15,351 nucleotides of DNA from Mxb001 sp049431945 (lineage in GTDB: Bacteria; Actinomycetota; Actinomycetes; S36-B12), in the NCBI GenBank assembly GCA_049431945.1, contig JBMTDJ010000048.1, positions 1 through 15,351 on the forward strand, in the 5' to 3' direction. Positions 7,800 to 15,050 of this stretch are shown here, piece after piece (the first letter of the stretch is position 1; each line of letters starts with the position of its first letter). The notes beneath the pieces were generated by a model. The model searched no databases, had not been told where the DNA came from, and saw only the letters and a program-made list of their open reading frames with translations. Position numbers and translations under genes: made by a program.

Positions 7800-7805
7800 T
7801 CCCCT

Positions 7806-9512
7806 ATGCCCCTCCTGCGCATCGCCCTTGTCCAGGCGAATGCCACGGTCGGCGACCTTGCCGGCAACGTCGCGCGCGCCCATGACTGCGTCGCTGCCGC
7901 GGTGCAGATGGGCGCCCAGTTGGTGGCACTGCCCGAAATGTTCATCACGGGCTACCCGGTCGAGGACCTCGCCCTGCGGCCGGGGTTCCAGGCAGCGTCG
8001 AGAACCGCCACGGAAGCGCTCGCGACGTCGCTCGCGGATGAGGGTCTCGGCGACATCCCCGTCGTCGTCGGCTACCTCGACCGCCTCGGCGAAGACGGTG
8101 CACGTCTCGGCCGTCCCCGCGGTGCGCCCGTCAATGCCGCGGCGGTGCTCCAGCACGGTCGCATCGCAGCGCGCTACATCAAGCACCACCTGCCCAACTA
8201 TGGCGTCTTCGACGAGTTCCGCTATTTCGTCCCCGGTGACGACCCCTGCATCGTCAAGGTCAACGGAGTCGACGTCGCGATCGCCATCTGCGAGGACCTG
8301 TGGCAGGAAGGCGGCACCGTCGCTGCGGCCCGCGGGTGCGGACTGCTGATGGTCATCAACGGCTCGCCGTACGAGCGCAACAAGGATGACGTACGGCTCG
8401 ACCTGTGCCAGCGCCGCGCTGCCGAGACCGGGGCGACGATTGCCTACGTCAACCTCGTCGGTGGGCAGGACGAGCTTGTCTTCGATGGCGACTCGCTGGT
8501 GGTGGCGCCGGACGGCGCACTCCTCGCACGCGCCGAGCAGTTCGGCGAGGAGATCCTCGTCGCCGACCTCAACCTGCCTGCGGGCACGCGTGCTGATGCA
8601 CTTGATCTCGGCAACACCACCGTGCGAGCCGGCGAGGCAGTGGAGCAGCGGATCGCACCGCGCGGCGAGGATGCCGCCGAGGTGTACGGCGCCCTCGTCG
8701 TCGGGCTTCGCGACTACGTCGATAAGAACGGCTTCACCTCGGTGATCCTCGGCCTGTCCGGAGGCATCGACTCCGCGCTCGTGGCCGCCATCGCGTGCGA
8801 TGCGCTCGGACCGGAGCGCGTGCACGGCGTATCCCTGCCCAGCGCATACTCCTCCGAGCATTCGCTCGCCGATGCGGCCGACCTCGCTGCACGCACCGGT
8901 CTGCGCTACCGCACGGTGCCGATCATTCCCATGGTCGACGCGTTCGACGACTCCCTGCACCTGTCGGGCCTCGCTGAGGAGAACCTCCAGGCGCGCGTAC
9001 GCGGTGTCACGCTCATGGCCTTGTCCAATGCCGAGGGCCACCTGGTCCTCGCCACGGGCAATAAGAGTGAGATCTCGGTCGGCTACTCCACCATCTACGG
9101 CGACGCAGTCGGTGGATTCGCCCCGATCAAGGACGTGCCGAAGACACTGGTCTGGGAGCTCGCGCGGTGGCGCAACGCCGAGGCTGAGCGTCGCGGCGAG
9201 ACAGCGCCCATCCCGCCCAACTCGATCACTAAGCCACCCAGTGCCGAACTGAGGCCGGGGCAGCTCGACCAGGACTCCCTGCCGGACTACGCCCTGCTCG
9301 ACGACATCCTCGACGACTACATCGAGCACGATCGGAGCGTGCCTGACCTGGTCGCTCAGGGGTTCGAAGCCGCGATCGTCGAGCGGGTCATCGCTCTCAC
9401 CGATGCCGCGGAGTACAAGCGCCGCCAGTATCCGCCGGGGACGAAGATCTCCTTGCGCGCCTTCGGGCGCGACCGCCGTCAGCCGATCACGAACAGGTGG
9501 AAGGAGCGCTGA
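7806..9512 (+). CDS. nadE: Glutamine-dependent NAD+ synthetase (NadE)
   Basis: A 568-residue two-domain enzyme that amidates nicotinic acid adenine dinucleotide to NAD+, using glutamine as ammonia donor, in the cytosol. The N-terminal nitrilase-type glutaminase domain (about 1-265) carries the Glu-Lys-Cys triad: Glu44 in LPEMFITGY, Lys126 in RYIKHHLPNYGVFDE, Cys162 in AICEDLW. The C-terminal synthetase domain has the PP-loop SGGIDS (318-323), LATGNKSE (415-422) and the C-terminal KRRQYPPGTKIS (538-549). The length fits the compact bacterial form, shorter than mycobacterial NadE. The frame is open further upstream, but the ATG at 7806 gives the canonical N-terminus MPLLRIALVQANATVGD and has a -10 element at leaderless spacing. 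It diverges from glnA2 and consumes glutamine, so sharing a nitrogen-regulated region is plausible. Its last 26 bases overlap convergent tetR. Confidence 0.97.
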   Translation: MPLLRIALVQANATVGDLAGNVARAHDCVAAAVQMGAQLVALPEMFITGYPVEDLALRPGFQAASRTATEALATSLADEGLGDIPVVVGYLDRLGEDGARLGRPRGAPVNAAAVLQHGRIAARYIKHHLPNYGVFDEFRYFVPGDDPCIVKVNGVDVAIAICEDLWQEGGTVAAARGCGLLMVINGSPYERNKDDVRLDLCQRRAAETGATIAYVNLVGGQDELVFDGDSLVVAPDGALLARAEQFGEEILVADLNLPAGTRADALDLGNTTVRAGEAVEQRIAPRGEDAAEVYGALVVGLRDYVDKNGFTSVILGLSGGIDSALVAAIACDALGPERVHGVSLPSAYSSEHSLADAADLAARTGLRYRTVPIIPMVDAFDDSLHLSGLAEENLQARVRGVTLMALSNAEGHLVLATGNKSEISVGYSTIYGDAVGGFAPIKDVPKTLVWELARWRNAEAERRGETAPIPPNSITKPPSAELRPGQLDQDSLPDYALLDDILDDYIEHDRSVPDLVAQGFEAAIVERVIALTDAAEYKRRQYPPGTKISLRAFGRDRRQPITNRWKER

Positions 9513-10101
9513 CCCCTGCCCCACGGAGTGCCAGGTCGATGACCTGCTCCGTGGGGATCGCGGCCACGGATGTGCCGTGCCACATCTTAAGGAAGATCAT
9601 CGGCCCGACGAGCATGGTCGCCACCGCGTCGAGGTCTGCGTCCGGAGCCACCCAACCCTCGGCCACGCCCTCACGAAGGATCGCGATCAACGCCTTCCTG
9701 CGTGGCGCGAAGACGCGCTCGTAGAACGACGCGAGGAAGTCCGGATGCTGGGCGCTGGCGGAGATCACCTGCGCCATGATGCGGCCACTTCGGGTCTGCA
9801 TCATGGGGATACGGATGGAGTCGAGCACCATCTCAAGGCGCTCGCGAGCACTCCCCTCCGCGCGGGCTGACTGCAGATCGTCCCGGAGGTAGTCGAGTGC
9901 AGCGGCGAGGACCTCATCACGACCCGCGTAGCGCCGATAGACGGTCGCCTTGCCGACACCGGCACGCTGAGCCACGGCCTCGACGCTGAAGCCCGCAATG
10001 CCCTGGTCAGCGAGGACATCGAGGGCAGCCTCGGCGATGGCGCGGTCAGCCTCGACGCTGCGCGGCCGCCCGCGCGGGGTCTCAACCCTGGCCGCGGTCA
10101 T
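9487..10101 (-). CDS. TetR/AcrR-family transcriptional regulator
   Basis: A 204-residue regulator. The N-terminal TetR DNA-binding domain spans about residues 18-65, with the helix-turn-helix FSVEAVAQRAGVGKATVYRR (38-57). The C-terminal ligand-binding region, including MMQTRSGRIMAQVIS and LVGPMIFLKMWHG, looks like the actinobacterial TetR C-terminal domain class (PF16859-like, from memory). The ATG at 10101 is chosen because the protein then starts MTAARVETPRGRPRSVEADR; the longer open frame upstream is the exporter gene in another frame. The start lies 20 bp inside the end of the upstream MFS gene, with a GAGG 6 nt before the ATG, so the two are probably translationally coupled. It most likely represses its own operon and responds to an exporter substrate. 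Its 3' end overlaps nadE by 26 bp. Ligand unknown. Confidence 0.93.
   Translation of the reverse strand: MTAARVETPRGRPRSVEADRAIAEAALDVLADQGIAGFSVEAVAQRAGVGKATVYRRYAGRDEVLAAALDYLRDDLQSARAEGSARERLEMVLDSIRIPMMQTRSGRIMAQVISASAQHPDFLASFYERVFAPRRKALIAILREGVAEGWVAPDADLDAVATMLVGPMIFLKMWHGTSVAAIPTEQVIDLALRGAGVSAPSTCS
9519..9556 (+). terminator. Stem-loop just after nadE, inside the tetR 3' coding end
   Basis: The outer 10-bp stem (9519-9528 with 9547-9556) and inner 6-bp stem (9532-9537 with 9541-9546) enclose the loop GAT, with a 3-nt bulge on the left side. It begins 6 nt after the nadE stop. No U-tract follows. Position suggests transcription termination of nadE, while the same DNA encodes C-terminal residues of TetR on the other strand. 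Confidence 0.6.
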
Positions 10102-11776
10102 CAGCGACCTCGCCGGCCAACTGCTCGGGATAGTCCTGCTCCTCCTCGCGGATCCGCTCGTCGATCGGCGAATCGGCCGGCACAGCGACCCCCTTGCGCG
10201 GCGGGGTGATGAGCGGCAGCGCGAAAGCCACGAGCGCCGTCGCGATGAGGACCACGGTGATGGAGACCAGGTAGGTGACATGCGCCGACGACAGGAAGGC
10301 GTCGTACGCCGATTGCCGCACCGACTCGAGGATGGTCGCCGGCGCACCGGACTGCTCGAGCCCGCTGAGCAGGGCGTCGGTGGCGACGATCGAGTTCTCG
10401 GCGGCCCTGCGGGCATCGTCGGGCACCTGATCGGGCAGCCCCTGGAGCGATATCGCCACTCGCGAGGCGTACTGCGTGGCCAGGACGGTGCCGATGATCG
10501 CCACGCCGAGGGCACCGCCGACCTGGCGGACCGTGTTCTGCACCGCTGACCCCGCTCCCGCGCGAGCCAGGGGCAGGACGTTCTGCATCACGGTGGACGC
10601 TGGCGCGATGACGTTGCCCATGCCGAAGCCGAAGACGAAGAAGACGATGAGGACAACCCAGATCGGCGTCGTCATCCCGACGAAGAACAGGCCGATGAGC
10701 GACAGGGCGACCAGGACGAGGCCCGTCGTCATCACCGCGCGGTAGCCGAACTTGAGCACCATGCCCGCGCTGCGTGGTGCGGCGAGGATCTGCCCCACGG
10801 CGAATGGCACGAAGCACAGCCCGGCGGTGAGGGTGTCGTAGCCGCGCAGGATCTGCAGGTAGAACGGCAGCGTGAAGGTGATGCCCGACAGCGCGAAGAA
10901 GGCGAGCGTCACCGCCGACAGGCTGATGGCATAACCGCGATTGGCAAAGAGGGAGACGTCGAAGCTCTTGTGATCGCTGCGGGCCTCGTACCACAGGAAC
11001 AGACCGATGACGGCAATGCCGGCCAGCATGGGGAGCACCACGCCGGGATCGGTCCAGCTGAGAGTGGAAGACGCATGGATGATGCCGTAGATCAGCAGGG
11101 TGAGGCCCACGACCGAGAGCGCCAGGCCGATGAGGTCGAGCCTGCGGGGGTTGGGGTCGCGAGACTCGGGGACGATCCGCCACACGCCGATGAGGCCGAG
11201 GATGACGATAGGGACGTTGATGAGGAACACCGCGCCCCAGTCGTTGCCGGTGATCCAACTCGACCACTGGGGGTTCTGCAGCAGCAACCCGCCGAGCACC
11301 GGACCGAGCGCGACCGCGGCGCCCACCGCGCCTGCCCATGCACCGATCGCCTTGCCCCGCTCATGCGGCGGGAAGACGACCGTGATGATCGCCAGTGTGG
11401 TCGGCATGACCGCAGCGCCGCCCACGCCCATGACCGCACGGAAGGCGATCAGCTGCGCGGGAGTCTCTGCGAATGCACTTGCCGCGGACGCAATACCGAA
11501 GATGATGAGACCGATGACCAGGATGCGCTTGCGCCCGTAGCGATCTCCGAGCGCGCCCCAGGTGAACAGCAGCGCCGCGAAGGCGAGGATGTAGCTGTCG
11601 ATCGCCCACACCAACTCCCCAGCAGAGGCGCCGAGATCGCGCTGGATCGTCGGCAGCGCGATGTTGAGGACGGTGTTGTCGAGGACGACGATGAGCAGGC
11701 TGACGACGAGAACGCCGAGGATCGCCCATCGGCGGGGGTGCCCCTCGCCGTTGGTCATCCAGCTGTTGGGGGACAT
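10082..11776 (-). CDS. MFS multidrug exporter, DHA2 family (EmrB/QacA type, 14 TM)
   Basis: A 564-residue inner-membrane drug:H+ antiporter-type protein with about 14 predicted hydrophobic helices. Family motifs are VLDNTVLNIALP with Asp33 in TM1 (DHA2 motif D1), WGALGDRYGRKR (73-84, motif A), and GAVGAAVALGPVLGG (motif C, the antiporter motif). The C-terminal cytoplasmic tail is charged and rich in Glu, Asp and Arg. The ATG at 11776 is chosen because AAGGAG (11781-11786) sits 4 nt upstream; TTG at 11779 would be too close to it. The gene is followed by an overlapping tetR, an efflux-plus-regulator pair. Substrate cannot be told from sequence; drugs, dyes or an endogenous metabolite are all possible. 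Divergent panB is unrelated in function. Confidence 0.93.
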   Translation of the reverse strand: MSPNSWMTNGEGHPRRWAILGVLVVSLLIVVLDNTVLNIALPTIQRDLGASAGELVWAIDSYILAFAALLFTWGALGDRYGRKRILVIGLIIFGIASAASAFAETPAQLIAFRAVMGVGGAAVMPTTLAIITVVFPPHERGKAIGAWAGAVGAAVALGPVLGGLLLQNPQWSSWITGNDWGAVFLINVPIVILGLIGVWRIVPESRDPNPRRLDLIGLALSVVGLTLLIYGIIHASSTLSWTDPGVVLPMLAGIAVIGLFLWYEARSDHKSFDVSLFANRGYAISLSAVTLAFFALSGITFTLPFYLQILRGYDTLTAGLCFVPFAVGQILAAPRSAGMVLKFGYRAVMTTGLVLVALSLIGLFFVGMTTPIWVVLIVFFVFGFGMGNVIAPASTVMQNVLPLARAGAGSAVQNTVRQVGGALGVAIIGTVLATQYASRVAISLQGLPDQVPDDARRAAENSIVATDALLSGLEQSGAPATILESVRQSAYDAFLSSAHVTYLVSITVVLIATALVAFALPLITPPRKGVAVPADSPIDERIREEEQDYPEQLAGEVADDRGQG

Positions 11777-11780
11777 CAAG

Positions 11781-11786
11781 CTCCTT
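11781..11786 (-). promoter_or_regulatory. Shine-Dalgarno of the DHA2 exporter
   Basis: AAGGAG on the minus strand, 4 nt before the ATG at 11776. It supports that ATG over the in-frame TTG at 11779, which would leave only 1 nt. Confidence 0.6.
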
Positions 11787-11801
11787 GGTCTGCATCAGGG
11801 T

Positions 11802-11841
11802 GAACGCCGGGCGTATTGCGGAACGCCGCCGTATCGTATAC
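11802..11841. promoter_or_regulatory. Candidate promoter and repressor-binding region of the exporter-tetR operon
   Basis: The region has GAACGCCG at 11802-11809 and 11821-11828, a direct repeat with 19-bp period. ACGCC and GGCGT half-sites occur in alternating orientation at 11804-11808, 11810-11814 and 11823-11827. An 11-bp inverted repeat GTAT-cgt-ATAC lies at 11831-11841. On the minus strand TACGAT (11838-11833) could be the -10, which would place the ACGCC sites just downstream of transcription start, a good place for a repressor. Binding by the TetR encoded at 9487 is an inference. Confidence 0.35.
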
Positions 11842-12033
11842 CCCCTGAGTCGCCGTCCCCGAATTCCGCCCGTTATCGACGCTAAGGAGGCCGTTAACGT
11901 CGACTAGGGGCGGAGACGGTGCAGCTCCCCCTCGACCCCCCACCGCGCGCCCCGTGGGCGTGACCGCCCCGCGTGTGCCACGATGAGCCTGTCCGGGGAC
12001 TCCGCACGGGAGCCTCGAGATGGGAGTTCCACC
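11842..12033. other. Intergenic region upstream of panB, no gene recognised
   Basis: This is the panB-proximal part of the 257-bp divergent gap between the DHA2 exporter and panB. An AAGGAGG at 11884-11890 has no start codon at a usable distance, so I do not call a gene. No convincing panB promoter hexamers were found. Close to panB, GGGACTCC (11996-12003) can pair with GGAGTTCC (12023-12030), covering the ribosome binding site. Confidence 0.5.
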
Positions 12034-12849
12034 ATGTCTATTGCCACGCCCGATCGACGGATCACGATCCGCGACCTGCACGAGGCGACCGCCCGCGGGG
12101 AGAAGTGGGCGATGATCACCGCCTACGACGCCCTCACCGCCCGCATCTTCGATGACGCCGGCATTCCCGCTCTCCTCGTCGGCGACTCGGCAGCCCAGGT
12201 CGTCTACGGCTTCGACTCCACCCTTCCGGTCACGGTCGACGACCTGGTACCCCTCGTGGCCGGTGTGGTCCGGGGCTCCTCGCGCGCCCTCGTCGTCGCC
12301 GACATGCCTTTCGGCTCCTATCAGTCCAGCGTCGAGCAGGCGATGGAGTCGGCCATGCGCTTCATGAAGGACGGGGGCGCCCAGGCGGTCAAGATCGAAG
12401 GTGGACAGCGCGTGCTCCCCCAGGTCGAGGCGCTCGTCGGCGCGGGCATCCCCGTCGTCGGCCACCTCGGCCTGACGCCTCAGTCGGTCAATGTCTTCGG
12501 CGGCTACCGCGTGCAGGGCCGCGGCGAGGACGGCGAAGCGCTGCTCCGCGATGCCAAGTCGCTCGAGGCCGCAGGCGCCTGCGCCGTCGTGCTCGAGGTC
12601 GTGCCCGCGGATCTCGCCGCGCGCGTGTCCGAGGTCCTCACCATCCCCACGATCGGCATCGGCGCCGGTGGCGCGACCGACGCTCAGGTCATCGTGTGGC
12701 AGGACATGGCAGGCCTCACGGCCGGTCCGCGGCCGAAGTTCGTCAAGGCGTACGCCGACTTGCGCACGACCCTGGGCAACGCCGCGAGCGAGTGGGCCGA
12801 CGAGGTGCGCTCCGGCGCGTACCCCGCACCCGAGCACTCCTATCGCTAG
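12034..12849 (+). CDS. panB: 3-methyl-2-oxobutanoate hydroxymethyltransferase (PanB)
   Basis: A 271-residue TIM-barrel enzyme that transfers a hydroxymethyl group from 5,10-methylene-tetrahydrofolate to alpha-ketoisovalerate, giving ketopantoate, the first committed step of pantothenate and coenzyme A synthesis. Motifs seen are VGDSAAQVVYG with metal ligand Asp51, VADMPFGSYQ with Asp90, VKIEGG with Glu122, PVVGHLGLTPQSVNVFGGYRVQG (140-162), VLEVVP with catalytic Glu188, and IGIGAG (207-212). DSAA instead of DSLG is, as I recall, normal for actinobacterial PanB. The ATG at 12034 has GGGAG about 7 nt upstream. The open frame reaches further back but has no better start. It ends 6 nt from the convergent npdG-like gene. 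No panC or panD is in the window. Confidence 0.97.
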   Translation: MSIATPDRRITIRDLHEATARGEKWAMITAYDALTARIFDDAGIPALLVGDSAAQVVYGFDSTLPVTVDDLVPLVAGVVRGSSRALVVADMPFGSYQSSVEQAMESAMRFMKDGGAQAVKIEGGQRVLPQVEALVGAGIPVVGHLGLTPQSVNVFGGYRVQGRGEDGEALLRDAKSLEAAGACAVVLEVVPADLAARVSEVLTIPTIGIGAGGATDAQVIVWQDMAGLTAGPRPKFVKAYADLRTTLGNAASEWADEVRSGAYPAPEHSYR

Positions 12850-12855
12850 GCGAAC

Positions 12856-13545
12856 TCAGACGTCGGTGATGCGCACGCCCGCGTGTGCCTTGTAACGACG
12901 GTTCATCGAGATGAGGTTGGCCGTGAAGGCCTCGACCTGACCGGCATTGCGAAGGCGACCGCCATAGACGCCGCGCATTCCCGGGATGAGTCCGGCGAGC
13001 GCCTGCACCGTGTCGGTGGCCTCCCGATCGTCTCCGAGCACGAGCACGTCGGTGTCGATGGAGTCCACAGTCTCGTCAAGTAGGAGCACAGCAGAGATGT
13101 GGTGGAACGCCGCGACGACGCGGGAGTCGGGCAGCACGGACGCGGCCTGCTGCGCAGCGGATCCCTCGGGGACGTCGAGGCCGAAGGCACCCTGCTTGTC
13201 GAAGCCGAGCGGATTGACGCAGTCGACGACGATCTTGCCCGCGAGCGGGGCGGCCAGTGACTCGAGTAGCGTGCCGTGGCCATCCCACGGCACGGCGACG
13301 ATGACGACATCAGCAGACGCGGCACAGTCCTCGTTGCTCAGGCCGCGCACGTTGCCGGGCAGCGCCCGCGCTGCCTCCTGGGCACGACCGGCGTCGCGCG
13401 AGCCGAGGATGACGTCGCAGCCGGCCATGGCGAATCGGCGGGCCAGCCCCCGGCCCTGCTCCCCCGTGCCTCCGAGCACGCCGATCGTGAGGCCCGAAAC
13501 ATCGGGAAGGACGGAGGGATCTGGCGCGGGAGTGGGCGAAGTCAT
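12856..13545 (-). CDS. npdG: F420:NADPH oxidoreductase (NpdG/Fno-like)
   Basis: A 229-residue protein with an N-terminal Rossmann fold: LTIGVLGGTGEQGRGLARRF (19-38) holds the dinucleotide-binding glycines, and GSRD (48-51) the residues that favour NADP(H). Further family features are VVIVAVPWDGHG (80-91), VVDCVNPLGFDKQGAFG (106-122) and the VVAAFHHISAVLLLD segment (143-157), which matches the F420-binding part of archaeal Fno. It moves hydride between NADPH and the deazaflavin F420, in bacteria mainly to make F420H2. Its presence implies the host makes or uses F420. ATG at 13545 has AGGA 7 nt upstream. It converges on panB with only 6 nt between stops, leaving no room for a separate terminator. 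It diverges from the MFS gene at 13614 across 68 bp. Confidence 0.9.
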   Translation of the reverse strand: MTSPTPAPDPSVLPDVSGLTIGVLGGTGEQGRGLARRFAMAGCDVILGSRDAGRAQEAARALPGNVRGLSNEDCAASADVVIVAVPWDGHGTLLESLAAPLAGKIVVDCVNPLGFDKQGAFGLDVPEGSAAQQAASVLPDSRVVAAFHHISAVLLLDETVDSIDTDVLVLGDDREATDTVQALAGLIPGMRGVYGGRLRNAGQVEAFTANLISMNRRYKAHAGVRITDV

Positions 13546-13613
13546 AACTCAATCCTGTCAGCGCCGGGCATCACCCGCGAATCAGGGCAAGGCCCGTGAC
13601 ATGATCCGCCCTC

Positions 13614-14912
13614 GTGTCAGGGCTGAAGGGCGTGCGCATCGATGTGACGCCCCTGCGCACCCAGCCGGCGTTCCGCCGCCTCTTCGTCGGCGGCCTGGTC
13701 ACCTCGCTCGGCTCGATGGTCACCTACGTCGCGATCCCCTTCCAGGTCGCCGAGCTCACCGGCTCCTTCATCGCCGTCGGCCTCATCGGCCTGGCGGAGT
13801 TGCTCCCCCTTGTCATCTTCGGCCTCTACGGCGGTTCGCTCGCCGACCGCGTCGACCGCCGGATCCTGGTCATAGGCGGGGAGCTCGCCGCAGGGCTGCT
13901 CGTCGGTGTCCTCGCCCTCAATGCGTTCCTACCGTCACCCCAACTGTGGGTGATCTACGTCGTCGCCATGGTCTTCGCGGCGGTCGATGGCCTGCAACGA
14001 CCTTCCCTCGAGGCGATGCTCCCCCGCCTCGTCTCGCAGGACCAGCTATCCGCAGCAGGTGCGCTCAACTCCATGCGCATGAACGTGGCTGCACTCGCCG
14101 GTCCCTCGGTCGGTGGAATCATCATCAGCATCTGGGGTGTTGGTGCCGCGTACCTTTTCGACGTCCTCACCTTCGCGATAGCGATCACCGTCTTCCTGCG
14201 CCTGCCGTCCGTGCGCGCGCTCACGGATACATCCCAGTCGAGCGTCAAGCACGTGTGGTCGGGCATGCGATACGCGTGGAGTCGCAAGGACATCCTCGGC
14301 AGCTACACCATCGACTTCGCCGCGATGACCTTCGCTTTCCCCTTCGCCCTCTTCCCTTTCATCGTGCAGCAGTTCGATACGCCATGGGCTCTGGGACTGC
14401 TCTACTCCGCCGGATTCGCCGGCGGTCTGGTCTTCGCTCTCACCAGCGGCTGGGCTATCCGCATCCGCCATTACGGGCGGGCCATCGCGCTCGCCGCGGC
14501 CTCCTGGGGGGCAGCGGTCGGCCTGGCCGGTCTCGCACCGAGCATCTGGTGGGTGCTCGGCCTCCTGGCCGTCGCTGGCTACTTCGACATGCTGAGCGGC
14601 CACTTCCGCGGGCTGCTGTGGAATCAGTCGATTCCCGACGACGTCCGCGGACGCATGGCCGGCATCGAAATGCTCAGTTACTCGCTCGGACCGATGCTCG
14701 GACAGGTGCGCAGTTCGGTCGCCGCACAGGCATTCGGACTACGCGCATCCCTCGCTTCAGGAGGACTTCTGTGCATTGTTGCGGTAGGTGTGACGTGTGT
14801 GACATTGCCTGCCCTGTGGATATTCGACGCCAGCACCGATCCGAACGTCGCCGCGCGACGGCGCGAAAGCGAGGAAGCGGAGTCGTCGACTCCTGATTCG
14901 GACGTCGGCTAG
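13614..14912 (+). CDS. MFS transporter, MFS_3/EntS-like family (12 TM)
   Basis: A 432-residue membrane protein with about 12 hydrophobic helices. Features include the N-terminal PLRTQPAFRRLFVGG, motif A in GGSLADRVDRR (73-83) and a C-terminal half with DDVRGRMAGIEMLSYSLGPMLG. It resembles the enterobactin exporter (EntS-like) MFS_3 group, common in actinobacteria. A soluble tail rich in Glu, Ser and Asp follows the last helix. An in-frame TGA at 13602 makes GTG at 13614 the earliest start, but it lacks a Shine-Dalgarno. GTG at 13632, with AGGG about 9 nt upstream, is an alternative giving a protein six residues shorter. The role as exporter is by family; substrate is unknown and no siderophore genes are present here. 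Confidence 0.9.
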   Translation: MSGLKGVRIDVTPLRTQPAFRRLFVGGLVTSLGSMVTYVAIPFQVAELTGSFIAVGLIGLAELLPLVIFGLYGGSLADRVDRRILVIGGELAAGLLVGVLALNAFLPSPQLWVIYVVAMVFAAVDGLQRPSLEAMLPRLVSQDQLSAAGALNSMRMNVAALAGPSVGGIIISIWGVGAAYLFDVLTFAIAITVFLRLPSVRALTDTSQSSVKHVWSGMRYAWSRKDILGSYTIDFAAMTFAFPFALFPFIVQQFDTPWALGLLYSAGFAGGLVFALTSGWAIRIRHYGRAIALAAASWGAAVGLAGLAPSIWWVLGLLAVAGYFDMLSGHFRGLLWNQSIPDDVRGRMAGIEMLSYSLGPMLGQVRSSVAAQAFGLRASLASGGLLCIVAVGVTCVTLPALWIFDASTDPNVAARRRESEEAESSTPDSDVG

Positions 14913-14929
14913 CACGACAACGGAATCAA

Positions 14930-14943
14930 TGTCGCGCGCGACA
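14930..14943. repeat. 14-bp perfect palindrome after the MFS_3 gene
   Basis: TGTCGCGCGCGACA is self-complementary and starts 18 nt after the MFS_3 stop. Its half TGTCGCG recurs at 14969-14975 in the same gap. It may be a protein-binding site or a weak terminator hairpin (5-bp stem, 4-nt loop). Function not established. Confidence 0.5.
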
Positions 14944-14958
14944 CACCGAAGCACGAAA

Positions 14959-14987
14959 TTGCGGCGATGTCGCGAATCCACTACCGA
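14959..14987 (+). promoter_or_regulatory. Possible promoter of the histone H1-like gene
   Basis: TTGCGG (14959-14964) and TACCGA (14982-14987) are 17 nt apart, suitable -35/-10 spacing, and lie 64 nt upstream of the GTG. The -10 match is poor, so this is tentative. The palindrome half-site TGTCGCG (14969) lies in the spacer. Confidence 0.25.
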
Positions 14988-15012
14988 ATCTGCAACAGTG
15001 GTGTCCGTAAAG

Positions 15013-15030
15013 CCCTGCCAAGGGGCAGGG
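15013..15030 (+). other. GC-rich hairpin in the leader of the histone H1-like gene
   Basis: A 7-bp stem CCCTGCC/GGCAGGG with loop AAGG, ending 20 nt before the GTG at 15051 and 11 nt before its Shine-Dalgarno. It could end transcription arriving from the MFS_3 gene or be part of the 5' leader. No U-tract follows. Confidence 0.4.
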
Positions 15031-15041
15031 AACGACCAACT

Positions 15042-15046
15042 GGAGG
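15042..15046 (+). promoter_or_regulatory. Shine-Dalgarno setting the GTG start of the H1-like gene
   Basis: GGAGG ends 4 nt before the GTG at 15051. It decides the start of the otherwise compositionally biased frame and argues that the protein begins directly with its basic repeats. Confidence 0.65.
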
Positions 15047-15050
15047 CACC

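Noticed and set aside
7578..9524. 648-codon open frame on the minus strand opposite nadE
   Set aside because: It mirrors the nadE codons in a high-GC genome, has no recognisable motif, and nadE has full catalytic motifs over the same DNA.
10102..10515. Longer version of the TetR protein starting at 10515
   Set aside because: The extra 138 residues lie in the exporter gene in another frame and look like Ser/Arg/Pro shadow; the TetR family N-terminus begins at 10101.
11884..11900. AAGGAGG that could precede a small leader peptide gene before panB
   Set aside because: No ATG, GTG or TTG follows at a usable distance on the plus strand.
13600..13616. Leaderless promoter (CATGAT) for the MFS_3 gene
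   Set aside because: The element is not at -12 to -7 from the GTG, there is no -35, and the start itself is uncertain between 13614 and 13632.
12986..14896. 636-codon plus-strand frame across npdG and the MFS_3 gene
   Set aside because: It runs antisense to npdG and then out of frame through the MFS gene. It is Ser/Arg/Pro-rich and low in complexity, as expected for a shadow.
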